The position numbers and the translations under genes are program-made. Below the pieces are notes generated by a model that did no database searches, was not told the origin of the DNA, and worked only from the letters and a program-made list of their open reading frames with translations. A DNA stretch of 64,000 bases from Rahnella aceris (GTDB taxonomy: Bacteria; Pseudomonadota; Gammaproteobacteria; Enterobacterales; Enterobacteriaceae). Position 1 is the first letter of the stretch. Each line of letters begins with the position of its first letter. The stretch covers positions 123,209 through 187,208 of the forward strand of contig NZ_JAADJV010000002.1 in the NCBI RefSeq assembly GCF_011684115.1. Direction: 5' to 3'. Below are positions 7,535-17,569 of this stretch, piece by piece.

Positions 7535-9982
7535 ATGACAATCAGACGTCTTCTCCGGGAAGGTCATCAGCGACCGCTTTATTTCCGGAGAAGCCTGTGC
7601 CTGATATGCCTGAGTACGTTCAGTGCACAGGCGCAGGAATATTCTTCACTGCCTGATGCCCCGCGTGCGGCACCAGTGGTCACGGACGCCATGTTTTATC
7701 TGTCGGTTGTGGTCAATGGTCAGACGGATAATCAGGTCGTGCCGGTGACGTATCGCAATAACGCCTACTTCGTCGAAGCCGGTGTTCTGGCGAAGAATCA
7801 CATCCACATTAATGGCCGGCAGGGGCTGATCAATGTCGGCGAATTGCCGGACGTAAAAGCCAGATACGATTCGGCCACCCAGCAACTGGTGTTAACGGTG
7901 CCAGATGCCTGGCTGCCGAACCAGAATGTCAGCGGCGATCCGCTGATGAATTACACGCCGTCGCAAAGCAGCACCGGCCTGTTGTTTAACTATGATTCGT
8001 ACTACACCGATCCGCCCGGCGGTGCGAAGTCTGTCGCCACCTGGATGGAGCAACGGTTATTCAGCAGCCTCGGACTGGTCACCAATACCGGCACTTACCG
8101 CTACAACATTGATAACGCCGACAACAGCAACGGCGGCCAGACCACGCAGGACGGTTATCTGCGTTACGACACCTTCTGGCGTTTCACCGACGAGAAAAAT
8201 CTGATCAGCTATCAGGTCGGGGATTTCGTCAGCGATTCCCTGACGTGGAGTAATTCGGCGCGGATGGGCGGCCTGCGTATCAGCCGTAACTTTGGCGTGC
8301 GTCCGGATCTGGTGACCTACCCGTTGCTGCAATACAGCGGCACGGCGGCGGTACCGACCACGGTTGATTTGTTTCTGAACGGCTACAAGGCCAGCAGTAA
8401 TAACCTCAATTCCGGGCCTTTTACCCTGACCAACGTGCCGTATATCAATGGCGCCGGTGAAGCGACGATCGTGACCACCGATGCGGTCGGACGTCAGGTC
8501 TCGACCAGCGTGCCGTTTTACGTTTCCAACACGTTGCTGCGCAAAAGCCTCAGCGATTTCGATTTCTCGCTCGGGGCTGTACGTAACAATTATGGCGTCA
8601 CCAACGGCGACTACTCAGATGCCGCATTCAGCGGGATTTACCGATACGGGCTGAGCGATTACCTGACGCTGTCCGGCCATTCCGAAATCGTACAGGGTCT
8701 GGCGCTGGGCGGATTGGGCACCGATATCGCGGTCAGCACCTGGGGCACTCTGAGTGTTTCAGGCAGCCAGAGTAAAGCCGACCGTGCGCGGGGCGAGAAC
8801 GTGACCGATAAAAAAGACGGCAGCCAATACACGCTGGGCTATTCCTACTATTCGACGGTATTCAGCCTGTCTGCTCTGCGCTCAAAACGCACGGCGGGTT
8901 ATCAGGACATCACGTCTTACACCAGCGACACGCGGTTAAGCCGTCAGGCAGATCAGGTGACGTTCAGCACGTCGCCGTTCGGGAACGCTAACGGCACGAT
9001 GGGCATCGGGTATTACGATGTCGAAGCCTATGACAATTCGCATACGCGGCTGGTGAATTTTTCTTACAGCCGCTCGCTGTGGGGACAAAGCAGCATGTTT
9101 TTATCCCTCAATAAAACGCTGGGCGATACCGGCTACAGCGCGCAGTTGCAGTTCATCATTCCGATTGGCACCAACATCAATATGAATGCGGGCGTACAGC
9201 GCGACAGTGCGGGTAATTATCAGGAGCAAACCGGCGCCAGCAAGGCGACGCCCACCGACGGCGGTCTGGGCTGGAATCTGGCTTACAGCGGCGGCAACAA
9301 TCCGTATCAGCAGGCCGACGCCACCTGGAAATCCCGCTACGCGACCCTGCAGGGTGGGTTCTACGGCAATCGGGGCGATTACACCCACTGGGCAGATCTG
9401 AGCGGATCCGTGGTGTTTATGGCGAACGACTGGTTCCTGTCGGATAAGATCAATGATGCCTTTATCGTGGTGGATACCGATCATTACGCGGATGTTCCCG
9501 TGCTGTTCGAGAATCAGAAAATGGGCAAAACCGATAAAAACGGCCACCTGCTGATCCCGACCGTCAGTTCGTATTATCCGGCCAAAGTGGAAATCGACAC
9601 CCTGCCGCTGCCCGCCGACGTGGTCACCAGTAACGTCAATGACCGCATCGCGGTGAAACAAGGCAGCGGCGTGGTGGTGAAATTCAGCGTCGAGAAAGTG
9701 CTGTCCGCCAATATCACCCTGCATGACGCCGCCGGACAGCCGCTGAAACCCGGCACGCTGGTCACGGAACAAAACACAGAACAGACCACCGTCACCGGTT
9801 ACGACGGGCTGGTGTACTTCTCGCACTTACAGGAAAACAACGTGCTGAATATCCAGACGGAAGATCATTCGCTTTGCCGGGTCAGTTTCACCCTGAACCC
9901 TGCCCGTCACAGCATTGAGCAGGTCGGCCCGCTGACATGCCCCGGCGGCACAGCGAAAACAACGGCAGGAGATAAATCATGA
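7535..9982 (+). CDS. Outer-membrane pilus usher, CsuD-like
   Basis: An 815-residue outer-membrane usher that forms the secretion and assembly pore for the pilus. The sequence shows a signal region (ending about residue 33, QAQ), the N-terminal chaperone-binding domain (about 50-150), the large beta-barrel with plug (about 165-660, many alternating aromatic strands such as DGYLRYDTFWRF) and C-terminal domains (about 680-800, including two Cys residues near the end). Start ATG follows CAGGAG. The stop codon overlaps the ATG of the tip gene (ATGA), so translation of the two is probably coupled. Confidence 0.93.
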   Translation: MTIRRLLREGHQRPLYFRRSLCLICLSTFSAQAQEYSSLPDAPRAAPVVTDAMFYLSVVVNGQTDNQVVPVTYRNNAYFVEAGVLAKNHIHINGRQGLINVGELPDVKARYDSATQQLVLTVPDAWLPNQNVSGDPLMNYTPSQSSTGLLFNYDSYYTDPPGGAKSVATWMEQRLFSSLGLVTNTGTYRYNIDNADNSNGGQTTQDGYLRYDTFWRFTDEKNLISYQVGDFVSDSLTWSNSARMGGLRISRNFGVRPDLVTYPLLQYSGTAAVPTTVDLFLNGYKASSNNLNSGPFTLTNVPYINGAGEATIVTTDAVGRQVSTSVPFYVSNTLLRKSLSDFDFSLGAVRNNYGVTNGDYSDAAFSGIYRYGLSDYLTLSGHSEIVQGLALGGLGTDIAVSTWGTLSVSGSQSKADRARGENVTDKKDGSQYTLGYSYYSTVFSLSALRSKRTAGYQDITSYTSDTRLSRQADQVTFSTSPFGNANGTMGIGYYDVEAYDNSHTRLVNFSYSRSLWGQSSMFLSLNKTLGDTGYSAQLQFIIPIGTNINMNAGVQRDSAGNYQEQTGASKATPTDGGLGWNLAYSGGNNPYQQADATWKSRYATLQGGFYGNRGDYTHWADLSGSVVFMANDWFLSDKINDAFIVVDTDHYADVPVLFENQKMGKTDKNGHLLIPTVSSYYPAKVEIDTLPLPADVVTSNVNDRIAVKQGSGVVVKFSVEKVLSANITLHDAAGQPLKPGTLVTEQNTEQTTVTGYDGLVYFSHLQENNVLNIQTEDHSLCRVSFTLNPARHSIEQVGPLTCPGGTAKTTAGDKS

Positions 9983-10947
9983 GAATTTTCAGGCAGCAGA
10001 TGCATCGCGGATTATTGCTGATGCTGTTGCTGGGTACAACGTGGTGGGCAAAAGCGGGATGCACGACGGCGCCCGGGAGCATTACGCTGGGCACACAAAA
10101 CTCGTTTGCAGTCAGTTCATCGCCGCTGATCACCTCAGGGGGCAGCGGATTAAGTTGTACTGGCGGGCTGCTTAACATCGCAGGCACCAATACCATCACC
10201 GCGTTTATCGGCGTGACTCAGCATCCCAGCAATTCGCAGCCCAGACTTTACAGCGGGACAACGGGGCAGTATTTACCCTACAGCCTGTGCAAGGATGCCA
10301 GCTGCAGTGCCGTTTATAATCAGGGCGATACCATCAGCTGGAGCAGCACCACGGCGCTGGGATTACTCGGCTTGTTTTCCGGCCCCAACAGCACCTTACC
10401 TCTCTACGTCCGGCCGGTCGCCATTTCCAATCTGGCCGCAGGCACTTATACCGATGTCATTCCCATCTCATGGACATGGAATATGTGTTCAGTGGCTATC
10501 GGCACCTTACTGTGTCTCGCAGACTCCGGTAACGTGTCGGGCAATGTCGCCCTGACGCTCAATGTCACCAATTTCTGTTATATCGACAGCGCGCCCAATG
10601 TGGGTTTCGGCAGTGCTGCACTGCCTTCCGGCCTGACCACAGTGGTGGCAAATACTATCAGCGTACGCTGCACCCTGAACGCCAGCTATTCCGTCAACCT
10701 GACCAGCAGCGTGCCGGTGTCCGGACAATACCGGCAGATGGCCTCCACCGTCGGCGGCACCACCCGTTATCTGCAATATCAGATATTTAAAGGTGACAGC
10801 ACGGTATGGACGGCTTCCACCGACAGCAGCGCGACCGGCACCGGCACTTCACAATCGTTTCCGTATACCGCATCCGTAAATCTGGCGCAAAGCAATCAGC
10901 CCGCAGGTAACTACAGCGATATGGTGACGGTCACGGTGACGTATTAA
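9979..10947 (+). CDS. Two-domain SCPU tip adhesin, CsuE-like
   Basis: A 322-residue secreted protein with two spore-coat-U domains in tandem: about residues 26-165 (starting GCTTAPGSITLGTQNSF) and about 185-322 (ending MVTVTVTY). Two-domain SCPU proteins at the end of Csu operons are the tip subunits that mediate attachment to abiotic surfaces. A signal peptide with a hydrophobic LLLMLLLGTTWW core ends near KAG. The start overlaps the usher stop by four bases. The tip role is established for Acinetobacter CsuE; here it is inferred from domain layout and position. Confidence 0.88.
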   Translation: MRIFRQQMHRGLLLMLLLGTTWWAKAGCTTAPGSITLGTQNSFAVSSSPLITSGGSGLSCTGGLLNIAGTNTITAFIGVTQHPSNSQPRLYSGTTGQYLPYSLCKDASCSAVYNQGDTISWSSTTALGLLGLFSGPNSTLPLYVRPVAISNLAAGTYTDVIPISWTWNMCSVAIGTLLCLADSGNVSGNVALTLNVTNFCYIDSAPNVGFGSAALPSGLTTVVANTISVRCTLNASYSVNLTSSVPVSGQYRQMASTVGGTTRYLQYQIFKGDSTVWTASTDSSATGTGTSQSFPYTASVNLAQSNQPAGNYSDMVTVTVTY

Positions 10948-10964
10948 GAAAGAAGGGAAAGCAG

Positions 10965-10991
10965 AACCGGTGCCACGGATGTGCACCGGTT
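10965..10991. terminator. Hairpin between convergent pilus operon and cold-shock gene
   Basis: A 9-bp perfect stem (AACCGGTGC / GCACCGGTT) with a 9-base loop lies 18 bases after the tip gene stop and 13 bases before the stop of the convergent gene. There is no long T run, so termination strength is uncertain. Confidence 0.45.
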
Positions 10992-11003
10992 TGAGAAGGG
11001 ATG

Positions 11004-11483
11004 TTACAGCGCTTTCAGCGTCTTGACGGTGGCATCCACGTCAATTTCATCTTCAGTGAACACATAGGTGCTGTTCTGGAAAGTGGTGATCAGCAACTTT
11101 TTCATGGTGCGCATCTCCGCTTTTTTTTCTTCTTCCTGCGGGCGGATACGGTTCATCAACAATCCGACGGAAAGCACAGCGTTTTCTTTGTCGATTTTGG
11201 TTTCAGCAGGAACCTCTTCGTTAAACGCCAGGAAGGATTTGATGCTGGTGATTTTGATACGCTCACCGGCAATAAAGATGTATTTGCTCTCCGGCTCGAC
11301 TTTCACCGCAAAGGCGGAAAGGCCTTTGTTGTTGGTGGTCGGCTCAAAGGTGACTGCCGCATCTTTTTTAATCAGCTCAGGGTTTGCAACTTTAATCACG
11401 TGGAAATAACGGTTATCGCCGTTTTCATCTTTGATAAAACCGAAACCTTTATCTTCAAACCAGGTTGTGATTACGCCGTTCAT
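11004..11483 (-). CDS. Cold-shock-domain protein with C-terminal extension
   Basis: A 159-residue protein whose first 70 or so residues form a cold-shock (OB-fold) nucleic-acid-binding domain: RNP1 is recognisable as WFEDKGFGFIK and RNP2 as RYFHVIKV. The remaining 90 residues are not a second cold-shock domain; they contain a predicted beta segment (KYIFIAGERIKITS), a charged stretch (RPQEEEKKAEMRTMKK) and an acidic end. Canonical CspA proteins are about 70 residues, so this is a two-part variant. It probably binds single-stranded RNA or DNA; the function of the C-terminal part is unknown. Monocistronic, convergent with the pilus operon. Confidence 0.8.
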   Translation of the reverse strand: MNGVITTWFEDKGFGFIKDENGDNRYFHVIKVANPELIKKDAAVTFEPTTNNKGLSAFAVKVEPESKYIFIAGERIKITSIKSFLAFNEEVPAETKIDKENAVLSVGLLMNRIRPQEEEKKAEMRTMKKLLITTFQNSTYVFTEDEIDVDATVKTLKAL

Positions 11484-11592
11484 CGCTTACCGCCTAAGTA
11501 ATTATTTATTCAACATGTCATTTTTTGCAGGGCGGCAGTGTAAAGCAGAATGCGGACAAAGTCCTGTGCTTTACGGCCTGATGCCCACGGAA

Positions 11593-12246
11593 TTACGTCG
11601 CTTTACGGAACGTAAGATTAAACCGGTACGATCCGGTCAGCGGATGCTCGCCCGCTTTCAGTGGCAATACGCCGTGATAACGCAGCCGCGACGGGCCGCC
11701 CCACACCACAATATCGCCATGCATCAGCGGCACACGCTGGGTTTTATCACTGCGCTCCATGCCGCCAAACTGGAAAACCGCCGGTAAGCCCAGAGAGACA
11801 GAGACGATCGGCTGGCCGAAATCGTGCTCGTCTTTGTCCTGATGCAGGCTCATTTTCGCCCCCGGCTGATAGCGGTTGATCAGACAGGCATCCGGCTCGA
11901 AGCCTGCAAAACCCGCCTGGTCCGCCGCGCTCACGGCAAGCGAACGAAACAATTCCGGCATCGGCGGCCATTGCTGATGACTTTCCGGCGAGGTGGCCTG
12001 GTAGCGATAACCCGCCCTGTCCGTCACCCAACCGACATCACCGCAATTGGTCATTGCCACCGACATCGCATAACCGCCCGGCGTGGCGCGATACTGAAAA
12101 GGCACCAGCCCGGCGATCCGGTCGATTTCCGCCAGCAATGCGACATCCTCTGCCAGCGCCGCACCGCGCAATACCACCGCGCCCGGGCACAGTTCTTCGC
12201 GCCAGTTGGGGTGAAAATCGGGGTGATCAAACAAGTCCAAATTCAT
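11593..12246 (-). CDS. alkB: Alpha-ketoglutarate-dependent DNA repair dioxygenase AlkB
   Basis: A 217-residue Fe(II)/2-oxoglutarate dioxygenase that removes 1-methyladenine and 3-methylcytosine lesions from DNA and RNA by oxidative demethylation. The iron ligands are H135, D137 (in SLHQDKDE) and H191 (in RYHGV); R208 and R214 (SYRFNLTFR) match the 2-oxoglutarate and substrate-contacting arginines of E. coli AlkB. The ATG at 12246 is preceded by GGAGG; a GTG 18 bases further upstream gives a six-residue extension and was not used. Length equals the family norm (216). It is not next to ada here. Confidence 0.93.
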   Translation of the reverse strand: MNLDLFDHPDFHPNWREELCPGAVVLRGAALAEDVALLAEIDRIAGLVPFQYRATPGGYAMSVAMTNCGDVGWVTDRAGYRYQATSPESHQQWPPMPELFRSLAVSAADQAGFAGFEPDACLINRYQPGAKMSLHQDKDEHDFGQPIVSVSLGLPAVFQFGGMERSDKTQRVPLMHGDIVVWGGPSRLRYHGVLPLKAGEHPLTGSYRFNLTFRKAT

Positions 12247-12383
12247 ATCAGCCTCCGTGTTCACGCATCTGTTAAGTATAACAGCCGATTTGAGACAGAG
12301 GCAGATTGTCGGGGCGGATCGTTTCAGCTAAGGTTCATTAAGAGGCCGTAAGGTCATAAAGAACATCTTAAAAGGAGAATGAA

Positions 12384-13202
12384 ATGAGTCGGGAAATTAA
12401 CAAAGACACGCAGTTGTGTATGTCCCTTTCCGGTCGTCCGGGCAATTTCGGTACCCGTTTTCATAACAGCCTTTATCAGGCATTAGACCTGAACTTCGTC
12501 TACAAAGCATTTTCCACCCAAGACATCGAAGCCGCGGTGAAAGGCGTACGCGCACTGGGTATTCGCGGCTGCGCGGTCTCGATGCCGTTCAAGGAAGCCT
12601 GCATTCCTTTCCTCGATGAGTTGGATCCTTCCGCGACAGCCATTCAGTCGGTGAATACCATCGTCAATGACGACGGCTTCCTGCGCGCCTACAACACGGA
12701 TTACATCGCGGTCGCCAAACTGCTCGACAGCCATCAGGTGCCGCGTGATGCCGTTTTCGCCCTGCGCGGCAGCGGCGGCATGGGCAAAGCCGTGGTCGCG
12801 GCCATTCGTGATGCCGGTTTCAAAAAGGGCTACATCATTGCCCGCAACGAAGCTAACGGCCGTGCGCTGGCGGAAGAATACGGTTATGAATGGAAAGCAG
12901 AAGTCGGCGATGTTGCCGTGGATATGGTGGTGAATGTCACGCCAATCGGCATGGCGGGCGGGCCGGAAGTGGATTCACTGGCCTTTGAACCGGCGGTGAT
13001 TGACCGCGCCAGCATCGTCTTTGACGTCGTCGCGCTGCCGGTAGAAACACCGCTGATCCGCTACGGCCGCGAACACGGCAAGAAAGTGATTACCGGTGCG
13101 GAAGTCGCCACACTGCAGGCCGTCGAGCAGTTCGTGCTGTATACCGGTGTACGCCCTTCGGATGAACAGATAGAAAAGGCCGCGGCACACGCACGGGGCT
13201 GA
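12384..13202 (+). CDS. Shikimate dehydrogenase-like oxidoreductase (SDH-L/HI0607 type)
   Basis: A 272-residue member of the shikimate dehydrogenase superfamily. The N-terminal substrate domain has MSLSGRPGNFGTRFHN in place of the AroE Ser-x-Ser shikimate-binding signature; the catalytic Lys (SMPFKEAC) and Asp (AYNTDY) are kept. The NAD(P) domain has GSGGMGKA. This divergent substrate loop matches the SDH-L class (Haemophilus HI0607), which has very low activity on shikimate; the true substrate is not established. The start follows AAGGAGA. Monocistronic, ending in a strong bidirectional terminator before the glucarate operon. It is unlikely to be the housekeeping aroE. Confidence 0.8.
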   Translation: MSREINKDTQLCMSLSGRPGNFGTRFHNSLYQALDLNFVYKAFSTQDIEAAVKGVRALGIRGCAVSMPFKEACIPFLDELDPSATAIQSVNTIVNDDGFLRAYNTDYIAVAKLLDSHQVPRDAVFALRGSGGMGKAVVAAIRDAGFKKGYIIARNEANGRALAEEYGYEWKAEVGDVAVDMVVNVTPIGMAGGPEVDSLAFEPAVIDRASIVFDVVALPVETPLIRYGREHGKKVITGAEVATLQAVEQFVLYTGVRPSDEQIEKAAAHARG

Positions 13203-13220
13203 GTTTCCTGTCAGAACGTA

Positions 13221-13248
13221 AAAAGCCTCTCACCGGAGAGGCTTTTTT
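13221..13248. terminator. Bidirectional Rho-independent terminator
   Basis: An 11-bp perfect stem (AAAAGCCTCTC / GAGAGGCTTTT) with ACCG loop, T run on the plus strand and A run on the left arm. It serves the SDH-like gene and gudD, which converge on it. Confidence 0.92.
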
Positions 13249-13263
13249 ATAGTTGCATATCAC

Positions 13264-14601
13264 TTACCGCACCAGACACGGTTTTTTCGGATCAAATTTC
13301 CAGTCCGGCACCAGGAACTGCATGCCCTGCGCATCGTCACGGGCACCCAGCCCCATGCCTTTGTACAGCTCGTGCGCCTTCATCACCTGATCCATATCCA
13401 GCTCAACGCCCAGACCCGGTTGTTCCGGCACGCGCACCTTACCGCCTTTGATCTGCAACGGTTCTTTGGTCAGGCGCTGATTGCCTTCCTGCCAGATCCA
13501 GTGCGTATCGATGGCAGTGATTTTACCCGGCGCAGCGGCGGCCACCTGGGTAAACATCGCCAGTGAAATATCAAAGTGATTGTTAGAGTGCGAACCCCAG
13601 GTCAGCCCCCATTCGTGGCACATCTGCGCGACGCGAACTGACCCCTGCATCGTCCAGAAGTGCGGATCCGCCAGCGGAATATCCACGGATTTCAGCTGGA
13701 TGGTATGCCCCATCTGACGCCAGTCGGTGGCGATCATATTAGTGGCCGTCGGCAGGCCGGTTGCCTGACGGAATTCGGCCATCACTTCGCGCCCGGAGAA
13801 ACCCTGCTCTGCACCGCATGGATCTTCCGCATACGCCAGCACACCGCGCAGTTGTTTGCCGAGCGCAATCGCTTCATTCAGCGACCAGGCACCGTTAGGA
13901 TCAAGTGTGATCCGCGCCTGCGGGAAGCGTTGCGCCAGCGCCGTCACGGCTTCGGCCTCTTCGCTGCCTGCCAGTACGCCGCCTTTCAGTTTGAAATCAT
14001 TAAAGCCGTATTTTTCATACGCCGCTTCCGCCAGACGCACCACCGCCGCCGGTGTCAGCGCCTCTTCATGGCGCAGGCGATACCAGTCGCAACTGTCGCC
14101 CGGCTGGCTCTGATAGCCCAGTGAGGTTTTGTTGCGGTCGCCGACGTAGAACAGATAGCCGAGCATTTCGACTTCATCACGTTGCTGCCCGTCGCCCAGC
14201 AATGATGCCACGGTGACGCCCAGATGCTTGCCGAGCAAGTCCAGCATCGCGGCTTCGATCGCCGTCAAGACGTGGATAGTGGTACGCAAATCAAAAGTCT
14301 GCAAACCGCGGCCAGAGGCATCACGGTCGGCGAATTTTTCCCGCACGGCGGTCATCACATTTTTGTATTCACCCAGCGTTTTGCCAATCACCAGCAACGC
14401 GGAATCATCCAGCGTCTGACGAATTTTCTCGCCGCCCGGCACTTCACCGACGCCGGTGTTACCGCTGCTGTCCTTGAGGATCAGGATGTTGCGGGTGAAG
14501 AAAGGGGCATGTGCGCCGCTGAGATTAAGCAACATGCTGTCGTGCCCGGCCACCGGGATCACCTGCATGGAGACAATTTTAGGTGTAGATGAAGAGGTCA
14601 T
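13264..14601 (-). CDS. gudD: D-glucarate dehydratase
   Basis: A 445-residue enolase-superfamily enzyme that dehydrates D-glucarate (and L-idarate) to 5-dehydro-4-deoxy-D-glucarate. It reads almost residue for residue like E. coli GudD, from [13 protein letters not shown] to the end [10 protein letters not shown]. Enolase-superfamily signs: the KLKGG lysine motif (about residue 205), the metal-binding DPNGAW and [12 protein letters not shown] region, and the [10 protein letters not shown] histidine region (about 338). It is last in the gudP-gudX-gudD operon. It is distinguished from GudX by SHSNN rather than CHSNN and by the [13 protein letters not shown] segment. Complete length. Confidence 0.96.
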   Translation of the reverse strand: MTSSSTPKIVSMQVIPVAGHDSMLLNLSGAHAPFFTRNILILKDSSGNTGVGEVPGGEKIRQTLDDSALLVIGKTLGEYKNVMTAVREKFADRDASGRGLQTFDLRTTIHVLTAIEAAMLDLLGKHLGVTVASLLGDGQQRDEVEMLGYLFYVGDRNKTSLGYQSQPGDSCDWYRLRHEEALTPAAVVRLAEAAYEKYGFNDFKLKGGVLAGSEEAEAVTALAQRFPQARITLDPNGAWSLNEAIALGKQLRGVLAYAEDPCGAEQGFSGREVMAEFRQATGLPTATNMIATDWRQMGHTIQLKSVDIPLADPHFWTMQGSVRVAQMCHEWGLTWGSHSNNHFDISLAMFTQVAAAAPGKITAIDTHWIWQEGNQRLTKEPLQIKGGKVRVPEQPGLGVELDMDQVMKAHELYKGMGLGARDDAQGMQFLVPDWKFDPKKPCLVR

Positions 14602-14629
14602 GCTTACTCCTTAGTGAATTCAGATTCCG

Positions 14630-15970
14630 TTAACCACGCCCCAGTGCCGGGCGCTTGCGATCGAATGTCCAGCCGGGGATCAGATACTGCATCGCGGCGG
14701 CATCGTTGCGCGCACCGGTCGGCAGTTTCCGGTGCAGCTCGTGGGCGCGATGGATTTGATCCATGTCGATCTCCACGCCCAGCCCCGGTTTTTCAGGCAC
14801 TTTGATTTTCCCGTTCACAATTTGCAGCGGCTCTTTGGTCAGGCGCTGGTTGCCTTCCTGCCAGATCCAGTGCGTATCTATCGCCGTCGGCTTACCCGGT
14901 ACGGCCGCACCGACATGGGTAAACATCGCCAGCGAAATGTCGAAATGGTTATTCGAATGGCAGCCCCACGTCAGACCCCACTCATCGCAAAGTTGTGCGA
15001 CCCGCACCGCGCCATGCATGGTCCAGAAATGCGGATCCGCCAGCGGAATATCCACCGACTGCAACATCACCGCGTGCTGCATCTCGCGCCAGTTAGTGGC
15101 AATCATGTTTGTGGCGACCGGCAAACCGGTAGCACGGCGGAATTCCGCCATCACTTCGCGGCCGGAAAAACCTTGCTCCGCACCGCACGGATCTTCGGCA
15201 TAGCTGAGGATACCGTGCAGGTCTTTGCACAGGTCGATTGCTTCATCCAGCAGCCACGCGCCGTTCGGATCAACCGTGATCCGCGCATCCGGGAAGCGTT
15301 TTGCCAGTGCTTTAACCGCCTCGATCTCCTGCTCGCCCGGCAGCACGCCGCCTTTGAGTTTGAAATCTTTGAAGCCATAGCGATCCTGCGCCGCTTCGGC
15401 CAGCCGCACCACCGCCTCACTGTTCATCGCTTCCTGATGACGCAGGTGATACCAGTCGTGATGGCTGCGTTCCCCTTCCTGATACGGCAAATCGGTTTTC
15501 TGCCGGTCACCGATATAAAACAGATAACCGAGCACCGTGACTTCGTCGCGCTGTTTGCCCGGCCCGAGCAGTTCACACACCGGCACGCCGAGGAATTTGC
15601 CCATCAGATCCAGCAGCGCGGCTTCCAGTGCGGCGACGGCGTTAACGCGCAGTTCGAACGTCCACGCACCTTTACCGAAAGAGTCAAAATCCGATGACTG
15701 ATTGCCGACGTGGATCTGATGCACCAGCCGGTTCATGCGCGCCACTTCCTGGCCTTTTACCTGAGCAATGGCCTCCACCAGCGTGTTGTAAATCACCTCC
15801 CCGCCCGGCGCTTCGCCGACACCGGTGTTCCCGGCGCTGTCCTTGAGGATAACGATATTGCGGGTGAAGTAAGCACCGTGCGCGCCACCAATATTCATCA
15901 GCATGCTGTCATGCCCTGCCACAGGAATGACCTGCATATCCGTGATAACCGGTGAGGATTGCGTACTCAT
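14630..15970 (-). CDS. gudX: Glucarate dehydratase-related protein GudX
   Basis: A 446-residue paralogue of GudD (enolase superfamily) matching E. coli GudX in length and in features such as [20 protein letters not shown] and [10 protein letters not shown]. The family is known to have only weak glucarate dehydratase activity, and its physiological role is unresolved. Two ATG codons stand in tandem (15973 and 15970); the second is preferred because AGGGG is then 7 bases away and the N-terminus [12 protein letters not shown] aligns with E. coli. The start overlaps the gudP stop, so the two are translationally coupled. Confidence 0.93.
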   Translation of the reverse strand: MSTQSSPVITDMQVIPVAGHDSMLMNIGGAHGAYFTRNIVILKDSAGNTGVGEAPGGEVIYNTLVEAIAQVKGQEVARMNRLVHQIHVGNQSSDFDSFGKGAWTFELRVNAVAALEAALLDLMGKFLGVPVCELLGPGKQRDEVTVLGYLFYIGDRQKTDLPYQEGERSHHDWYHLRHQEAMNSEAVVRLAEAAQDRYGFKDFKLKGGVLPGEQEIEAVKALAKRFPDARITVDPNGAWLLDEAIDLCKDLHGILSYAEDPCGAEQGFSGREVMAEFRRATGLPVATNMIATNWREMQHAVMLQSVDIPLADPHFWTMHGAVRVAQLCDEWGLTWGCHSNNHFDISLAMFTHVGAAVPGKPTAIDTHWIWQEGNQRLTKEPLQIVNGKIKVPEKPGLGVEIDMDQIHRAHELHRKLPTGARNDAAAMQYLIPGWTFDRKRPALGRG

Positions 15971-17343
15971 CATCTTTCCCCTTTTACTGTGCCTGTACCG
16001 TGGTACGGGCGAAGCTGAATACGTTCGATTTTTCCGACAATAAACACGTAACTGACAACGGCGAGCAGTGCGTGGATGCCGACATAAATCAGCGCGCCGT
16101 TGAAGGAACCGGTGGTCCCGATAATGTAGCCGATAGCGATCGGCGTGATGATGCCGGAGACGTTACCGAACATGTTGAACAATCCGCCGCTCAGCCCGCT
16201 GATTTCTTTCGGTGCGGTATCGGCCATCACCGCCCAGCCCAGCGCCCCCAGACCTTTACCGAAGAAGGCGAATGCCATAATGCCGACCACCATCCATTCG
16301 GTATCGACGTAGTTGCAGAAAATCATCGACATCGACAACAGCATACCGATCACAATCGGAGCCTTGCGCGACAGTGTCAGGTTGCTGGTTCTGCGCATCA
16401 GCCAGTCGGAGATAATTCCACCCAGTACGCCGCCGAGGAATCCGCAAATCGCCGGTACTGAGGCCACCATGCCCGCTTTAAGTATCGACATACCGCGCGC
16501 CTGAACCAGATACACCGGGAACCAGGTGATGAAGAAATAGGTCAGCGCGTTGATGCAGTACTGGCCGATGTAAATGCCAATCATCATGCGGGATTTCAGT
16601 AACTGTTTCATCTGGAAGGTTTTTTCGCCTTTTACGACGGCTTTTTTGGTGATTTTCTGATCCATATTGATCAGCGCACCACCGGCTTCCATGTAATCAA
16701 GTTCGGCCTGATTTACGCCCGGATGATCTTTCGGATCGTGGATCACTTTCAGCCAGATGAAACTCAGCACGATCCCCAGACCGCCCATGAAGAAGAAGAC
16801 GTGTGACCAGCCCACTTCGTGCGTCAGCCAGCCCATGATCGGGGCGAAAATAACCGTGGCGAAGTACTGCGCTGAGTTAAAAATAGAGACTGCGGTGCCA
16901 CGTTCCTGAGCCGGGAACCAGGCTGCGACGATACGGCTGTTGCCGGGGAAGGACGGCGCTTCGGCCAGGCCAACCAGAAAACGTAAAGCAAACAGCGATA
17001 CCACAATGCCGAAGCCGCTGAAGACATCGACAAAGCCTTGCAGCAGGGTGAATAACGACCAGATGAAAATGCTGTAGAAATAAACTTTTTTCGAACCGAA
17101 TTTATCGAGCAGCCAGCCACCGGGTATTTGCCCGATGACATACGCCCAGGAAAATGCCGAGAAGATATAACCCATCCCGACGGAATCCAGCCCGATATCT
17201 TTGGCCATCGCCGAACCGGCAATGGATAACGTGGCACGATCGCCGTAATTAAATGAGGTGACAATAAATAACATCACCACTATCCAGTAGCGCGCATTAG
17301 TTCTTTTTTTGACGGCACTGGCTGCTGAAACGGTAGTTTCCAT
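15970..17343 (-). CDS. gudP: Glucarate/galactarate transporter
   Basis: A 457-residue MFS permease (anion:cation symporter family) for D-glucarate and galactarate uptake, matching E. coli GudP over its full length: [14 protein letters not shown] start of TM1, [25 protein letters not shown] between TM2 and TM3, and about 12 membrane segments. The ATG at 17343 follows GGAG; a TTG 24 bases upstream is in frame but gives an extension not seen in relatives. First gene of the gudPXD operon; the 226 bases upstream carry a candidate CdaR site. Confidence 0.94.
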   Translation of the reverse strand: METTVSAASAVKKRTNARYWIVVMLFIVTSFNYGDRATLSIAGSAMAKDIGLDSVGMGYIFSAFSWAYVIGQIPGGWLLDKFGSKKVYFYSIFIWSLFTLLQGFVDVFSGFGIVVSLFALRFLVGLAEAPSFPGNSRIVAAWFPAQERGTAVSIFNSAQYFATVIFAPIMGWLTHEVGWSHVFFFMGGLGIVLSFIWLKVIHDPKDHPGVNQAELDYMEAGGALINMDQKITKKAVVKGEKTFQMKQLLKSRMMIGIYIGQYCINALTYFFITWFPVYLVQARGMSILKAGMVASVPAICGFLGGVLGGIISDWLMRRTSNLTLSRKAPIVIGMLLSMSMIFCNYVDTEWMVVGIMAFAFFGKGLGALGWAVMADTAPKEISGLSGGLFNMFGNVSGIITPIAIGYIIGTTGSFNGALIYVGIHALLAVVSYVFIVGKIERIQLRPYHGTGTVKGER

Positions 17344-17511
17344 GGTGTTCTCCGGAATTAATGACAACGCCTCTAAACAGAGATAAAAGTCATTCCATTC
17401 ACAGAACTGTAGGGTTCAGAGAGGAAGGAACGCAGCCAGTATATGAACAACATTCCCTTTACTCATTGGGCAATCAACCAAGCATAAATAGCCCTTTGCA
17501 TTTATCCTGAG

Positions 17512-17522
17512 GCAAATGCCCA
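17512..17522 (+). promoter_or_regulatory. Candidate CdaR operator upstream of gudP
   Basis: GCAAATGCCCA, identical to two copies in front of cdaR. It is 169 bases upstream of the gudP start. CdaR regulates gud genes and itself in E. coli; assignment of this motif to CdaR is inference from the shared placement. Confidence 0.5.
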
Positions 17523-17569
17523 GCGACGTGCGAGTTGTTTCACAAAAAATGAAACGGCTGTGATGGCGG

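Noticed and set aside
13264..15970. gudD and gudX as a recent tandem duplication
   Set aside because: They match two distinct E. coli paralogues by signature residues and operon order, so the duplication is ancient.
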